A DNA stretch of 8,529 bases from an uncultured Paracoccaceae bacterium (GCA_938038825.1 CALHST010000399.1:1-8529), one strand, 5' to 3'. Positions 1 to 6,773 are shown, counted from the first letter of the stretch. Translations and numbers: made by a program. Notes: generated from the letters alone by a model not told the origin.

Positions 1-521
1 CGGTCGGTTTTTGGCATAGGGCCAAACACTGTTTTGGCGGCTTGCGCTGCATACAGGAAAAATGGGTTGTCCTGGACCAATGACCAAGCACCGCACGTGA
101 TTGTCGCACCGGGACGAAGCGCCTGGGCGATGTTTGCAAATGCAGCGGGCGTGTCTTCAAAGAACATTACCCCAAATCGAGACACGGCCAGATCACAATG
201 GAAAGGCAGTTGTGCGGTTTGGGCATCCGCTTCCATCAAGGTCACGTTTGGTAGCGCTGCGCAGCGTTCACGCGCCATTCCCAAAAGAGTAGGCGCAATA
301 TCAACGCCCAGAACATGCCCACCGGGTCCGACGAGATGGGCCAAAGCTTCGACACTGGCGCCGGTTCCACATCCAATATCCAGAACCTTTAGGCCTGCTG
401 CCAACGGTGCGCGATCCAAAACCAGATCCAAGACGGGACCGATGCACAGATCCATTTGCGCCTGATAGGTCAGCCAACTGTCTTGCGCTGTCCAAAATGC
501 GGCTTGATCTGCATTGCTCAT
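1..521 (-). CDS. Class I SAM-dependent methyltransferase (UbiE/Methyltransf_11-like), 3' end outside window
   Basis: I translated this from an ATG at 521-519; 173 codons are visible and the frame stays open to the window edge. It should transfer a methyl group from S-adenosylmethionine, but the substrate cannot be read from the sequence. Visible features are the glycine-rich SAM motif I (VLDIGCGTGA, residues 46-55), the acidic end of the next strand (GVDIA, D74), an EADA motif III region (about 97-100), and SRFGVMFFEDTPAAFANI followed by LRPG (about 114-138), typical of this family. The start codon overlaps the stop of the upstream RACo-like gene (ATGA), and a strong Shine-Dalgarno lies 8 nt upstream, so the two are probably translationally coupled. 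A role linked to the corrinoid activator is inferred from position only. The family call is secure; the function is unknown. Confidence 0.88.
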   Translation of the reverse strand, partial: MSNADQAAFWTAQDSWLTYQAQMDLCIGPVLDLVLDRAPLAAGLKVLDIGCGTGASVEALAHLVGPGGHVLGVDIAPTLLGMARERCAALPNVTLMEADAQTAQLPFHCDLAVSRFGVMFFEDTPAAFANIAQALRPGATITCGAWSLVQDNPFFLYAAQAAKTVFGPMPKTD

Positions 522-2566
522 CCCCGACGTCTCCTCCGACGGCCGCCGCCACCTGATTGATCGCCGCCGCCCGTGTTAAAGTTCACATCGGGGAGGTTAA
601 CAAGCGCATTCAAGATCGGGAACGGCTCGACGGAATTGGGAATTGCCGAAGCATTCACGAAATGCTCTTGAAAACGAGGCTCGACGGCGGTTTCGATCTT
701 CGTGATCTCGCGAACAGTGGTTTCGATCTCTGCGCGGGCAGCGACACTGCACAGCGCAATACGAGCACCCGTACCGGCAGCGTTGCCAGCACTTGTCACT
801 TTGTCCAAAGGTGCGTCCGGGATCATACCCAAAACCATTGCATGCTTTGACGAGATATGGGCCCCAAAGGCGCCCGCCAAGATCACGCGGTCAACCGCAT
901 CGACACCAAACTTATCCATCAACAGCCGTGCCCCAGAATACAACGCCGCCTTGGCCATTTGGATTTCGCGGATATCTTTGTTCGTAACGGTAATCGTGGG
1001 ACCGCCATCCTGTGCGCCATCCCACAACATGTAAGAATGTGTGCGCCCATCAAGGAAACAACGCGCAGTGCCAGTTTGTTCGGGCGATCCAATCAAACCC
1101 GGTCCATCGACCAAGCCGGCCATACGCATTTCCGCAACGATTTCGATAATACCTGAACCGCAGATTCCAGTAATACCTGTTTCAGAAATGACTGCGTCAA
1201 AACCATCTTCGTCCGACCAAATGTCCGACCCAATGACGCGAAACCGGGGCTCTTTCGTGACAGGGTCAATCTCGACACGCTCAATGGCACCGGGGGCTGC
1301 ACGCTGGCCGGAACTGATTTGGGCCCCTTCAAATGCGGGGCCTGTCGGGGATGAACACGCCAGTATGCGATCTTTATAGCCCAACAGGATCTCGGCATTG
1401 GTGCCCACATCCACCACCAACATCAGATCGTCAGACTTGCCGGGCGCTTCGGATAAAGCCACCGCAGCCGCATCAGCGCCGACATGGCCTGCAATGCAGG
1501 GCAAGATATACACACGGGCAGAGGGATTCATTTGCGTGATGTCCAATTCGGTCGCATTCAGCGACACTGAATCAGAGGTGGCCAAAGCAAACGGGGCCTG
1601 ACCCAATTCAAAGGGATCAATGCCCAACAACAGATGGTGCATGACAGGATTGCAGACAAAAACAACTTCGACAATCAGCGACGCATCAATAGACGCCTCG
1701 GCAGCAATTTCACCTGTGAGCGTGTCGATCGCAGAACGCACCGCTTGCGTCATTTCGATGTCGCCACCTTTGTTCATCATGGCATAGCTGACGCGGCTCA
1801 TCAGATCTTCGCCAAATCGGATCTGGGGATTCATGATGCCGGACGAGGCAACAACGTCACCGGTCACAAGATCACATAAGTGTGCTGCGATGGTGGTGGA
1901 GCCAAGATCAATCGCAAGTCCATAAATGCCAGCTTCATGCAGTCCGGGCCACAGATCCAGAACTCTTGGTTGACGATCCTTGTGGTCTTTATGCAAAGCC
2001 ACAGTGACGTGCCATTTTCCTTTGCGCAGAACAGGTTGCAGCTTGCGCATCACGTGCAAAGGCGCGCTTATCCCGTCGATATCCCATTGATCCTTTAATG
2101 CCCGGGCTAAGCGCTCGAAATCGCCTGTGGGCTCATGCATATCGGGTTCGTCAACTTCCACAAAATAAAGCCGCGTCGCCGGATCCATGATGATGTCACG
2201 TTCCGCTGCTGCTTTGCGCACAACTTGCTTGTGGACTTGGCTTTCTGCTGGCACATCCACAACGATGTCCCCTTGCACAGTGGCTTGGCACCCAAGGCGG
2301 CGCCCTTTTGGTAATCCGCGTTTGTCATCATAACGTTGTTCGACACTGTTCCACTCTGACAGGGCAGTATCTGCGACGGTCACACCGTGTTTGGGGAATT
2401 CACCATAGGATGGCGTGATTTGGCATTTGGAACAAATGCCGCGCCCGCCACACACAGAATCCAGATCGACGCCCAATTGGCGTGCTGCGGTCAGGACAGG
2501 TGTTCCCACTGGAAAATTGCCCCGTTTTCCTGAGGGCGTAAAGATAACGAGTGGATCAGTGCTCAC
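518..2566 (-). CDS. RACo-like ASKHA-domain corrinoid activation protein with N-terminal [2Fe-2S] ferredoxin domain (DUF4445)
   Basis: A 682-residue protein of the RACo family. These enzymes use ATP to drive one-electron reduction of Co(II) corrinoid proteins back to the active Co(I) state, and act in the cytosol. The N-terminus is a plant-type [2Fe-2S] domain with cysteines at 39, 45, 48 and 93 (C-x5-C-x2-C...C). A linker follows, and then the actin-like ATPase: phosphate-1 motif AIDLGSTTIAAHL (218-230), phosphate-2 motif VVDVGTNAEILL (384-395), CGSGIIE (469-475) and adenosine motif ILAGAFGAHIS (562-572). The C-terminus is a Gly/Arg tail ending in GGGGRRRRRRG. The start is GTG at 2566, supported by AGGAG six bases upstream and by the ferredoxin domain starting at once. 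It lies 92 bp after the agmatinase-like gene and overlaps the next methyltransferase by 4 bp. No corrinoid protein or MttB-like methyltransferase is visible here, so its client is unknown. Confidence 0.93.
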   Translation of the reverse strand: MSTDPLVIFTPSGKRGNFPVGTPVLTAARQLGVDLDSVCGGRGICSKCQITPSYGEFPKHGVTVADTALSEWNSVEQRYDDKRGLPKGRRLGCQATVQGDIVVDVPAESQVHKQVVRKAAAERDIIMDPATRLYFVEVDEPDMHEPTGDFERLARALKDQWDIDGISAPLHVMRKLQPVLRKGKWHVTVALHKDHKDRQPRVLDLWPGLHEAGIYGLAIDLGSTTIAAHLCDLVTGDVVASSGIMNPQIRFGEDLMSRVSYAMMNKGGDIEMTQAVRSAIDTLTGEIAAEASIDASLIVEVVFVCNPVMHHLLLGIDPFELGQAPFALATSDSVSLNATELDITQMNPSARVYILPCIAGHVGADAAAVALSEAPGKSDDLMLVVDVGTNAEILLGYKDRILACSSPTGPAFEGAQISSGQRAAPGAIERVEIDPVTKEPRFRVIGSDIWSDEDGFDAVISETGITGICGSGIIEIVAEMRMAGLVDGPGLIGSPEQTGTARCFLDGRTHSYMLWDGAQDGGPTITVTNKDIREIQMAKAALYSGARLLMDKFGVDAVDRVILAGAFGAHISSKHAMVLGMIPDAPLDKVTSAGNAAGTGARIALCSVAARAEIETTVREITKIETAVEPRFQEHFVNASAIPNSVEPFPILNALVNLPDVNFNTGGGDQSGGGGRRRRRRG
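530..537 (-). promoter_or_regulatory. Shine-Dalgarno of the methyltransferase, inside the RACo Arg-tail codons
   Basis: GGAGGAGA read on the minus strand, 8 nt before the ATG at 521. It falls inside the RRRRRR codons that end the upstream RACo-like gene; AGG and AGA are the third and fourth Arg codons of that run. The spacing and the near-perfect anti-Shine-Dalgarno match fix the methyltransferase start. Confidence 0.75.
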
Positions 2567-2572
2567 GTGCAG

Positions 2573-2577
2573 CTCCT
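2573..2577 (-). promoter_or_regulatory. Shine-Dalgarno for the GTG start of the RACo-like gene
   Basis: AGGAG on the minus strand with a 6-nt spacer to the GTG at 2566-2564. No in-frame ATG fits better: the ferredoxin fold needs the residues encoded immediately after this GTG. Confidence 0.7.
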
Positions 2578-2658
2578 TTGCCGATTGAGCCGGAACTTAG
2601 CGAGGTTGCGCGCGAGGGAAAGAGCCAATCGCGTCTCAGTCTTGTCTGAATGCGGCGA

Positions 2659-3621
2659 TCACGCGTTTTGGGACTTCTCATGGAAGATAAAACCCAAGAA
2701 GTTAAGCAGGATTTGCGCGGCCAGAATGGCGGTTGATCCGGTGTGGTCGTAATCTGGCGCGACCTCAACCAGATCAATACCAACCACCTCGTGACGTTTT
2801 GCAACTTGCTGCAAGATCTCCAACACATCGTAATAGAGAAAGCCGCCATGGGACGGTGTTCCGGTGCCCGGCGCTATGGACGGGCAAAACGCATCAATGT
2901 CGATGGTCACATAAAGGCGCGCACCATTTGGAATGCGCGCAACAACGCCGTCTGGTCCAAGTTTGCGGGCTTGGCGAACTGACAGTATGTCTGATCCCAA
3001 AGATCGGGCATCTTCGTATCCCTCGCGCGCGGTTGAGGACACATTGCGGATGCCAACTTGGGTCAAGCCTGTGACAAAGCTGTGTTCAGCGGCGCGGCGC
3101 ATTGGGTTACCGTGGCCATGGCGTACGCCGTGTCGTTCATCGACAAAATCCAGATGCGCGTCGATCTGCAACACATGGATGTCTCCTTGATCGTCAAAGG
3201 CGCGGATGCAGGGAATGTTGATAGAATGATCACCGCCAATGATGACGGGCAGGGCGCCGGCCTTGAGTGCGGCGCGCACGCCGGTTTCAATATTGGCATG
3301 GCTGCGATCTGTGTCCGTATGCACGATGTCTGCGTCGCCCATATCGACGATGCGCACAGAGCCGGGCAAATACGTGGCTTCGTCTTCATGATCATAGGCA
3401 CCCGCATGACCAAAACTGAACAACGTCGATGCCTCGCGCACTGCACGTGGGCCAAAGCGCGCGCCGGACCGCCATTGTGTGCCAAAGTCAAACGGCGCAC
3501 CCAACACAGCGACGTCAGCCTTTAACGCTGCCCAGTCGGGCTGATAAGGACGCTTCCCAAAGGTGGCGATGCCAACAAAAGGCAAGTCCAGTCTGCCAGA
3601 TTCATAGCCATGCGTGCTCAT
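2659..3621 (-). CDS. speB: Agmatinase-family ureohydrolase (arginase/agmatinase superfamily)
   Basis: A 320-residue binuclear manganese ureohydrolase, a family that hydrolyses a guanidino group to urea plus an amine (agmatine to putrescine in true agmatinases). All six metal ligands are visible: H132 in GGDHS, D154/H156/D158 in DAHLD, and D241/D243 in DID. The APGTGTP loop (250-256) and the substrate-side Glu in DLVEVAPDYD (E286) are also present. I chose the ATG at 3621 (MSTHGYESG...) over an upstream ATG at 3675, because the extra 18 residues are not family-like and a weak AAGGG Shine-Dalgarno sits about 8 nt before 3621. In the usual D-x-D-x-x-D-P signature the third Asp is Cys246 (DIDAFCP), so the substrate could be another guanidino compound such as 4-guanidinobutyrate. 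It is the first gene of the leftward unit with the RACo-like gene and the methyltransferase, and it is divergent from guaB. Confidence 0.85.
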   Translation of the reverse strand: MSTHGYESGRLDLPFVGIATFGKRPYQPDWAALKADVAVLGAPFDFGTQWRSGARFGPRAVREASTLFSFGHAGAYDHEDEATYLPGSVRIVDMGDADIVHTDTDRSHANIETGVRAALKAGALPVIIGGDHSINIPCIRAFDDQGDIHVLQIDAHLDFVDERHGVRHGHGNPMRRAAEHSFVTGLTQVGIRNVSSTAREGYEDARSLGSDILSVRQARKLGPDGVVARIPNGARLYVTIDIDAFCPSIAPGTGTPSHGGFLYYDVLEILQQVAKRHEVVGIDLVEVAPDYDHTGSTAILAAQILLNFLGFIFHEKSQNA

Positions 3622-3642
3622 CGATAAACCCTTGTGTCTTGA

Positions 3643-3662
3643 TTGGGCGCTTAACGCCCCAA
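3643..3662. promoter_or_regulatory. Dyad-symmetric site in the speB/guaB intergenic region
   Basis: Outer arms TTGGG/CCCAA flank a central TTAA, giving a 20-bp dyad with three mismatched pairs on each side. Read as RNA, GGGCG (3645-3649) and CGCCC (3655-3659) can form a 5-bp stem with a 5-nt loop. It lies 22-41 bp upstream of the ureohydrolase ATG. It could be an operator or a leader hairpin; no known regulator motif is recognised. Confidence 0.35.
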
Positions 3663-3703
3663 ACCTGTTCCGCAAAGGAGTTTTTCAGAAATACGGTGTT
3701 TTT

Positions 3704-3719
3704 GAAAGCACCTGCTTTC
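3704..3719. repeat. Perfect 7-bp inverted repeat upstream of guaB (candidate operator)
   Basis: GAAAGCA-CC-TGCTTTC: seven matched pairs around a 2-bp centre, 83 bp upstream of the guaB ATG and 82 bp upstream of the divergent ureohydrolase. The compact dyad and its location suggest a transcription-factor site serving one or both promoters. It does not match the E. coli PurR consensus. No confident -35/-10 pair was found in this region. Confidence 0.4.
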
Positions 3720-3787
3720 TACGCACGAACACCCCCTTTTCATTTGCTGCGCCCCGTGAAATAGCAAGGTGCCAAATGGAACTCCGC

Positions 3788-3794
3788 AAAAGGA
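3788..3794 (+). promoter_or_regulatory. Shine-Dalgarno of guaB
   Basis: AAAAGGA with an 8-nt spacer to the ATG at 3803. It supports this start over in-frame ATGs at 3776 and 3794 and over the much longer upstream open frame. Confidence 0.65.
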
Positions 3795-3802
3795 TGCTGC
3801 AC

Positions 3803-5251
3803 ATGGAGATTCGCGAGGCTCTTACCTTTGATGATGTCCTATTGGTTCCGGGTGCGTCTAGCGTGCTGCCGTCGACGGCAGATACGCGCACGCGTGTGAC
3901 CCAATCCATTGATTTGAATATCCCTTTGCTAAGCTCTGCAATGGATACTGTGACCGAAGGGCGGATGGCGATTGCCATGGCGCAAGCCGGCGGAATGGGC
4001 GTTATTCATCGGAACCTCACCACTGAAGAGCAGGCGCAAGAAGTGCGACGGGTCAAACGGTTCGAAAGCGGCATCGTCTATAACCCGGTCACTTTGCGCC
4101 CGGATCAAACATTGGCCGAAGCCAAGGCATTGACGGAACGGTATCGCTTTACCGGCTTTCCGGTCGTGGATGAACAACGCCGTGTTCTGGGGATCGTGAC
4201 GAACCGCGACATGCGCTTTGCCGAAATGGATGACACCCCGGTGCATCTGATGATGACCACCAATGATTTGGCCATTTTGCGCGAACCCGCTGATCGCGAT
4301 GAAGCCATCAGCCTGATGAAGGCACGCAGGATCGAAAAGCTTCTGGTGACAGACGGTGACGGTAAGTTGACAGGCCTGCTCACGCTCAAAGACACAGAGC
4401 AGGCGGTTTTAAACCCGACGGCGTGCAAAGACGATTTGGGTCGGTTGCGTGTTGCAGCCGCAACCACGGTTGGAGATGCAGGGTTTGAACGGTCCGAAGC
4501 CTTGGTTGATGCAGGTGTCGATATGATCGTGATCGACACGGCACACGGACATTCCGCCGGAGTGGCAGAGGCTGTAAAGCGCGCCAAATCCCTATCCAAC
4601 AATGTGCAAATCGTTGCTGGGAATGTTGCCACGGGCGAGGCGACGCGAGCGTTGATTGACGCAGGTGCGGACGCGGTGAAAGTGGGCATTGGTCCGGGGT
4701 CGATCTGCACCACACGTATGGTGGCCGGCGTAGGCGTTCCCCAGTTAACCGCCGTGATGGATTGCGCGGCCGCAGCGGGGAATGTGCCCGTTATCGCGGA
4801 TGGCGGCATCAAGTTTTCAGGTGACTTCGCAAAGGCCATCGCGGCGGGCGCCTCATGTGCCATGGTGGGCTCCATGATCGCGGGTACAGATGAAAGCCCC
4901 GGAGAAGTCATTTTGTATCAAGGGCGTAGCTTCAAGTCTTACCGTGGCATGGGGTCTTTGGGTGCCATGGCGCGCGGATCAGCAGATCGCTATTTTCAAA
5001 AAGATGCCGCCAGTGACAAGCTGGTGCCTGAAGGCATCGAAGGTCAGGTGCCGTACAAAGGGTCTGCCAGTGCTGTCGTTCACCAATTGGTGGGCGGTTT
5101 GCGTGCCGCTATGGGATACACAGGCTGTGCCACCGTGGACGAGATGCGAAAGAACTGCAACTTCGTGAAAATCACCGGGGCCGGTCTGAAAGAAAGCCAT
5201 GTGCACGATGTCCAGATTACGCGGGAAAGCCCCAATTATAGGGTGATGTAG
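3803..5251 (+). CDS. guaB: Inosine-5'-monophosphate dehydrogenase (GuaB)
   Basis: A 482-residue IMP dehydrogenase. It oxidises IMP to XMP with NAD+, the committed step of de novo guanine nucleotide synthesis, as a cytosolic tetramer. The N-terminus EALTFDDVLLVP (5-16) is characteristic. The barrel is interrupted by a CBS pair at about 90-205 (GFPVVDEQRRVLGIVTNRD and KLLVTDGDGKLTGLLTLKD). The catalytic loop GPGSICTTR (298-305) carries Cys302, followed by the IMP phosphate motif ADGGIKFSGD (332-341), the RGMGSLGAM flap region (381-389) and the Arg396-Tyr397 pair that activates water. The length is normal for the family. The open frame extends upstream to 3614, but only the start at 3803 gives the conserved N-terminus and a good Shine-Dalgarno. 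rsmB starts five bases after the stop, so the two are probably co-transcribed. It appears intact and functional. Confidence 0.98.
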   Translation: MEIREALTFDDVLLVPGASSVLPSTADTRTRVTQSIDLNIPLLSSAMDTVTEGRMAIAMAQAGGMGVIHRNLTTEEQAQEVRRVKRFESGIVYNPVTLRPDQTLAEAKALTERYRFTGFPVVDEQRRVLGIVTNRDMRFAEMDDTPVHLMMTTNDLAILREPADRDEAISLMKARRIEKLLVTDGDGKLTGLLTLKDTEQAVLNPTACKDDLGRLRVAAATTVGDAGFERSEALVDAGVDMIVIDTAHGHSAGVAEAVKRAKSLSNNVQIVAGNVATGEATRALIDAGADAVKVGIGPGSICTTRMVAGVGVPQLTAVMDCAAAAGNVPVIADGGIKFSGDFAKAIAAGASCAMVGSMIAGTDESPGEVILYQGRSFKSYRGMGSLGAMARGSADRYFQKDAASDKLVPEGIEGQVPYKGSASAVVHQLVGGLRAAMGYTGCATVDEMRKNCNFVKITGAGLKESHVHDVQITRESPNYRVM

Positions 5252-5256
5252 GTCTT

Positions 5257-6009
5257 ATGACACCCGGTGCACGGATTGCCGCAGCGATTGATATTCTTGA
5301 TGACATTCTCACTGGAACGGCGGCTGAAAAGGCGCTCACCAGTTGGGCTAGGCGGTCTCGATTTGCAGGGTCAAAAGACCGCGCAGCGGTGCGCAATCAT
5401 GTGTTTGATGCCGTACGCAATATGCGCAGCTATGCAGAGATTGGCAGCGGTGCTTGGCCTGCAACTGCGCGTGCAATCATGCTGGGCGCCGTGCGCAGTG
5501 CCGATCTAACCGAGGCTGATCTGTTCAACGGGGTTGGCCATGCGCCAGCAGTCTTACAAGAGCATGAAACTGAAATTGGTACGGTGTCCGAAAACGGTGC
5601 CTGGAATCTGCCAGACGACCTGATTGCTTTGTTAAAGACCGAGGTTGGAGCCACAGCACGCGATCAAGCACTTGCTTTGGGTGCACGGGCGCCTGTGACG
5701 CTGCGCGCAAACCTTGCGAAAACCAATAGATCAGACTTGCAAACGTTGCTTGCCAAGGATGGCATTGAAACAAGTCCAAACCCCTTGTGTGATACGGCTT
5801 TGACGGTGATTGGGTCCGAACGTGGGTTAACGGCGCATCGTTGTTTTCAAGACGGATTGTTCGAAATGCAAGATGCCGGAAGTCAGGCGCTTGTCAGCGA
5901 TTTGCCTGTGTCCGCAGACACCCGTGTTCTGGATTATTGCGCCGGTTACTTTGGTAGTGACTTTTCACGATTCCGCTCGATACCGAGAACCAACTCATGC
6001 CGGATTTAG
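5257..6009 (+). pseudogene. rsmB: Truncated RsmB-family 16S rRNA (cytosine-C5)-methyltransferase
   Basis: The first 230 codons encode a normal start of an RsmB/Sun-type enzyme, which methylates a cytosine of 16S rRNA (C967 in E. coli). Visible parts are a NusB-like N-terminal domain with RSRFAGSKDRAAVRNHVFDAVR (33-54), the PVTLRANLAKT segment (146-156), LFEMQDAGSQ (201-210) and the first half of SAM motif I, VLDYCAG (224-230). At about 5946 the match stops: instead of the expected GGGKT-like continuation there are 20 unrelated residues and a stop at 6009. The catalytic Pro-Cys and Thr-Cys motifs are lost, so the product should be inactive. It sits 5 bp after guaB and was probably its operon partner. 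The IS does not begin until 6435, so this break comes from a different or earlier rearrangement than the IS insertion point itself. Confidence 0.88.
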
Positions 6010-6143
6010 TCCAACAGAAAGTCTGAGGTGTTTCCTTCAAATCTTACGTGTTTTTTTGTGGGGAGTGGCGTAGCATTGGCCAGAAGCGCGTAGACCTCAA
6101 ACATCGAAGCGGTTCTGGCCAATGCGGAAACCCACGCTTGCAT
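6006..6143 (-). CDS. Possible small ORF of 45 residues, unknown function
   Basis: The frame runs from an ATG at 6143 to a TAA at 6008-6006 and encodes a peptide beginning MQAWVSALARTASMFEVYAL, with KKHVRFEG in its second half. The frame is open 15 codons further upstream, to a TGA. No clear Shine-Dalgarno was found. Its codons include both arms of the inverted repeat at 6073-6125. The composition is protein-like, but no family is recognised, and it lies in a rearranged region, so it may be a fragment or chance. Confidence 0.2.
   Translation of the reverse strand: MQAWVSALARTASMFEVYALLANATPLPTKKHVRFEGNTSDFLLD
6073..6125. repeat. 13-bp perfect inverted repeat with 27-nt loop
   Basis: GCATTGGCCAGAA (6073-6085) and its exact reverse complement (6113-6125). 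The potential stem is much longer than expected by chance in a stretch of this size. There is no T-run directly after either arm, so it is not an obvious terminator. It could be part of a mobile-element end or a small dispersed repeat. Confidence 0.6.
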
Positions 6144-6222
6144 TGCGGTGAAAGCGGAGCTGATATCATTGTTTTTTGTTCGAAGAAGAATTCAGCGCGG
6201 CTTCAATTGAAGGATAGTGCTG

Positions 6223-6434
6223 CTAGCCTTCTTCCCAGTTACTTTGAAGAATATCGACAAGGCTCTGACTCAAGGAAACTCCATCATTTAGGTCAGCTAT
6301 ATTGTGGTACCAGACCTCGTATCTCTCCATTTGGCGCTGCGTTGAATAAATTTCGAACGACTCTTCACCTTCCCGACCCACAAAACGTTTCGCAAGTTCG
6401 AGCGCTTTTGATTGATAGTCGTCTTTTCCCGCAA
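6223..6434 (-). pseudogene. C-terminal remnant of an unidentified protein, cut by the IS
   Basis: On the minus strand the frame is open from the left end of the IS (6434) to a TAG at 6225-6223. It gives 69 residues with balanced, protein-like composition, containing KALELAKRFVGREGEESF, EIYSTQRQMERYEVWY and HNIADLNDGVSLSQSL, and ending NWEEG. There is no start codon, so it is only the tail of a gene. I do not recognise the family. It does not resemble the expected end of the Dabb domain on the other side of the IS, although the two frames would join in phase if the IS were removed. Confidence 0.45.
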
Positions 6435-6462
6435 TGGACCTGTCGCGGTTTGATGCCGCTCC
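6435..6462 (+). repeat. Left terminal inverted repeat of the IS
   Basis: Begins TGGACCTGTCGCG, with a second matching block TGCCGC at positions 20-25 of the repeat. It is paired with 7638-7665. Confidence 0.88.
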
Positions 6463-6483
6463 TTTGATAGCATTTACTGCAAC

Positions 6484-6490
6484 AAAGGAG
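6484..6490 (+). promoter_or_regulatory. Shine-Dalgarno of IS orfA
   Basis: AAAGGAG with a 7-nt spacer to the ATG at 6498. It fixes the orfA start. Confidence 0.7.
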
Positions 6491-6497
6491 ACTGACT

Positions 6498-6773
6498 ATG
6501 GGATTGAAACGGACGGAAGAATTCCGCGCTGATGCGGTGCGTATCGCGCTGACCAGCGGGCTGACGCGGAAACAGGTGGCTGATGATCTAGGTGTCGGGA
6601 TGTCGACGCTGAACAAGTGGATCACCGCGCATCGAGACACTGACGTTATATCTAAAGAGGATTTAAGCCTCGCCCAAGAGAATGACCGGCTTCGACGTGA
6701 GAACCGTATTCTCAAGGAGGAAAGGGAAGTGTTAAAAAAGGCCACGGTGTTCTTTGCGAGCCAAAAGCCGTGA
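6498..6773 (+). CDS. IS3-family OrfA (DNA-binding transposase subunit)
   Basis: A 91-residue OrfA. It has a helix-turn-helix (about 19-45, SGLTRKQVADDLGVGMSTLNKW) that binds the IS ends, and a C-terminal coiled coil with leucines in perfect heptads at 58, 65, 72 and 79 for oligomerisation. Near the end, codons TTA AAA AAG contain the A_AAA_AAG slippery heptamer (6734-6740); slipping by -1 there enters the orfB frame. The stop TGA (6771-6773) overlaps the GTG of orfB. The length and layout match intact IS3-family OrfA proteins, and no damage is visible. Confidence 0.93.
   Translation: MGLKRTEEFRADAVRIALTSGLTRKQVADDLGVGMSTLNKWITAHRDTDVISKEDLSLAQENDRLRRENRILKEEREVLKKATVFFASQKP
6734..6740 (+). 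promoter_or_regulatory. Programmed -1 frameshift site A_AAA_AAG
   Basis: The heptamer is in the right phase relative to orfA, and the orfB frame is open (no stop) from here to the orfB GTG at 6770. A possible stimulatory stem, CACGG (6743-6747) with CCGTG (6768-6772), lies just downstream. Slippage would give the OrfAB fusion transposase, the known IS3-family mechanism. Confidence 0.8.

Larger units (their letters stand above)
5947..6222. other. Rearranged stretch with no clear gene between the rsmB break and an unknown gene remnant
   Basis: From the loss of RsmB similarity to the stop of the minus-strand remnant I recognise no protein family. The segment holds a T7 run (6051-6057), a 13-bp inverted repeat (6073-6125), and a 45-codon minus-strand open frame at 6006-6143. 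It could be the end of a former mobile element or decayed intergenic DNA brought in by a deletion. Nothing in it identifies its origin. Confidence 0.5.

Noticed and set aside
2567..2658. Inverted CGATTG/CAATCG pair in the gap between ureohydrolase and RACo genes as a terminator
   Set aside because: A 6-bp stem with a loop of over 40 nt and no T-run is not a plausible intrinsic terminator.
3058..3525. 155-codon plus-strand frame within the ureohydrolase gene
   Set aside because: Fully antisense to a gene with all catalytic motifs; no domain or ribosome-binding site of its own.
3614..3802. Upstream extension of the guaB frame to an ATG at 3614
   Set aside because: The additional 63 residues are not IMP dehydrogenase-like, would overlap the divergent ureohydrolase start, and the ATG at 3803 has a good Shine-Dalgarno and the conserved N-terminus.
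4105..4911. 268-codon open frame antisense to guaB
   Set aside because: It lies wholly within guaB on the opposite strand, has Ser/Pro/Ala-rich low-information composition and no recognisable domain; it is a codon-bias shadow.
5942..6246. 9-bp direct match GTTACTTTG near the rsmB break and again near 6239
   Set aside because: Too short to support a recombination junction or target duplication without other evidence.
6048..6467. 139-codon plus-strand frame running into the left IS repeat
   Set aside because: It crosses the IS boundary and the inverted repeat, has no family features and no clear ribosome-binding site; the minus-strand remnant in the same place looks more protein-like.
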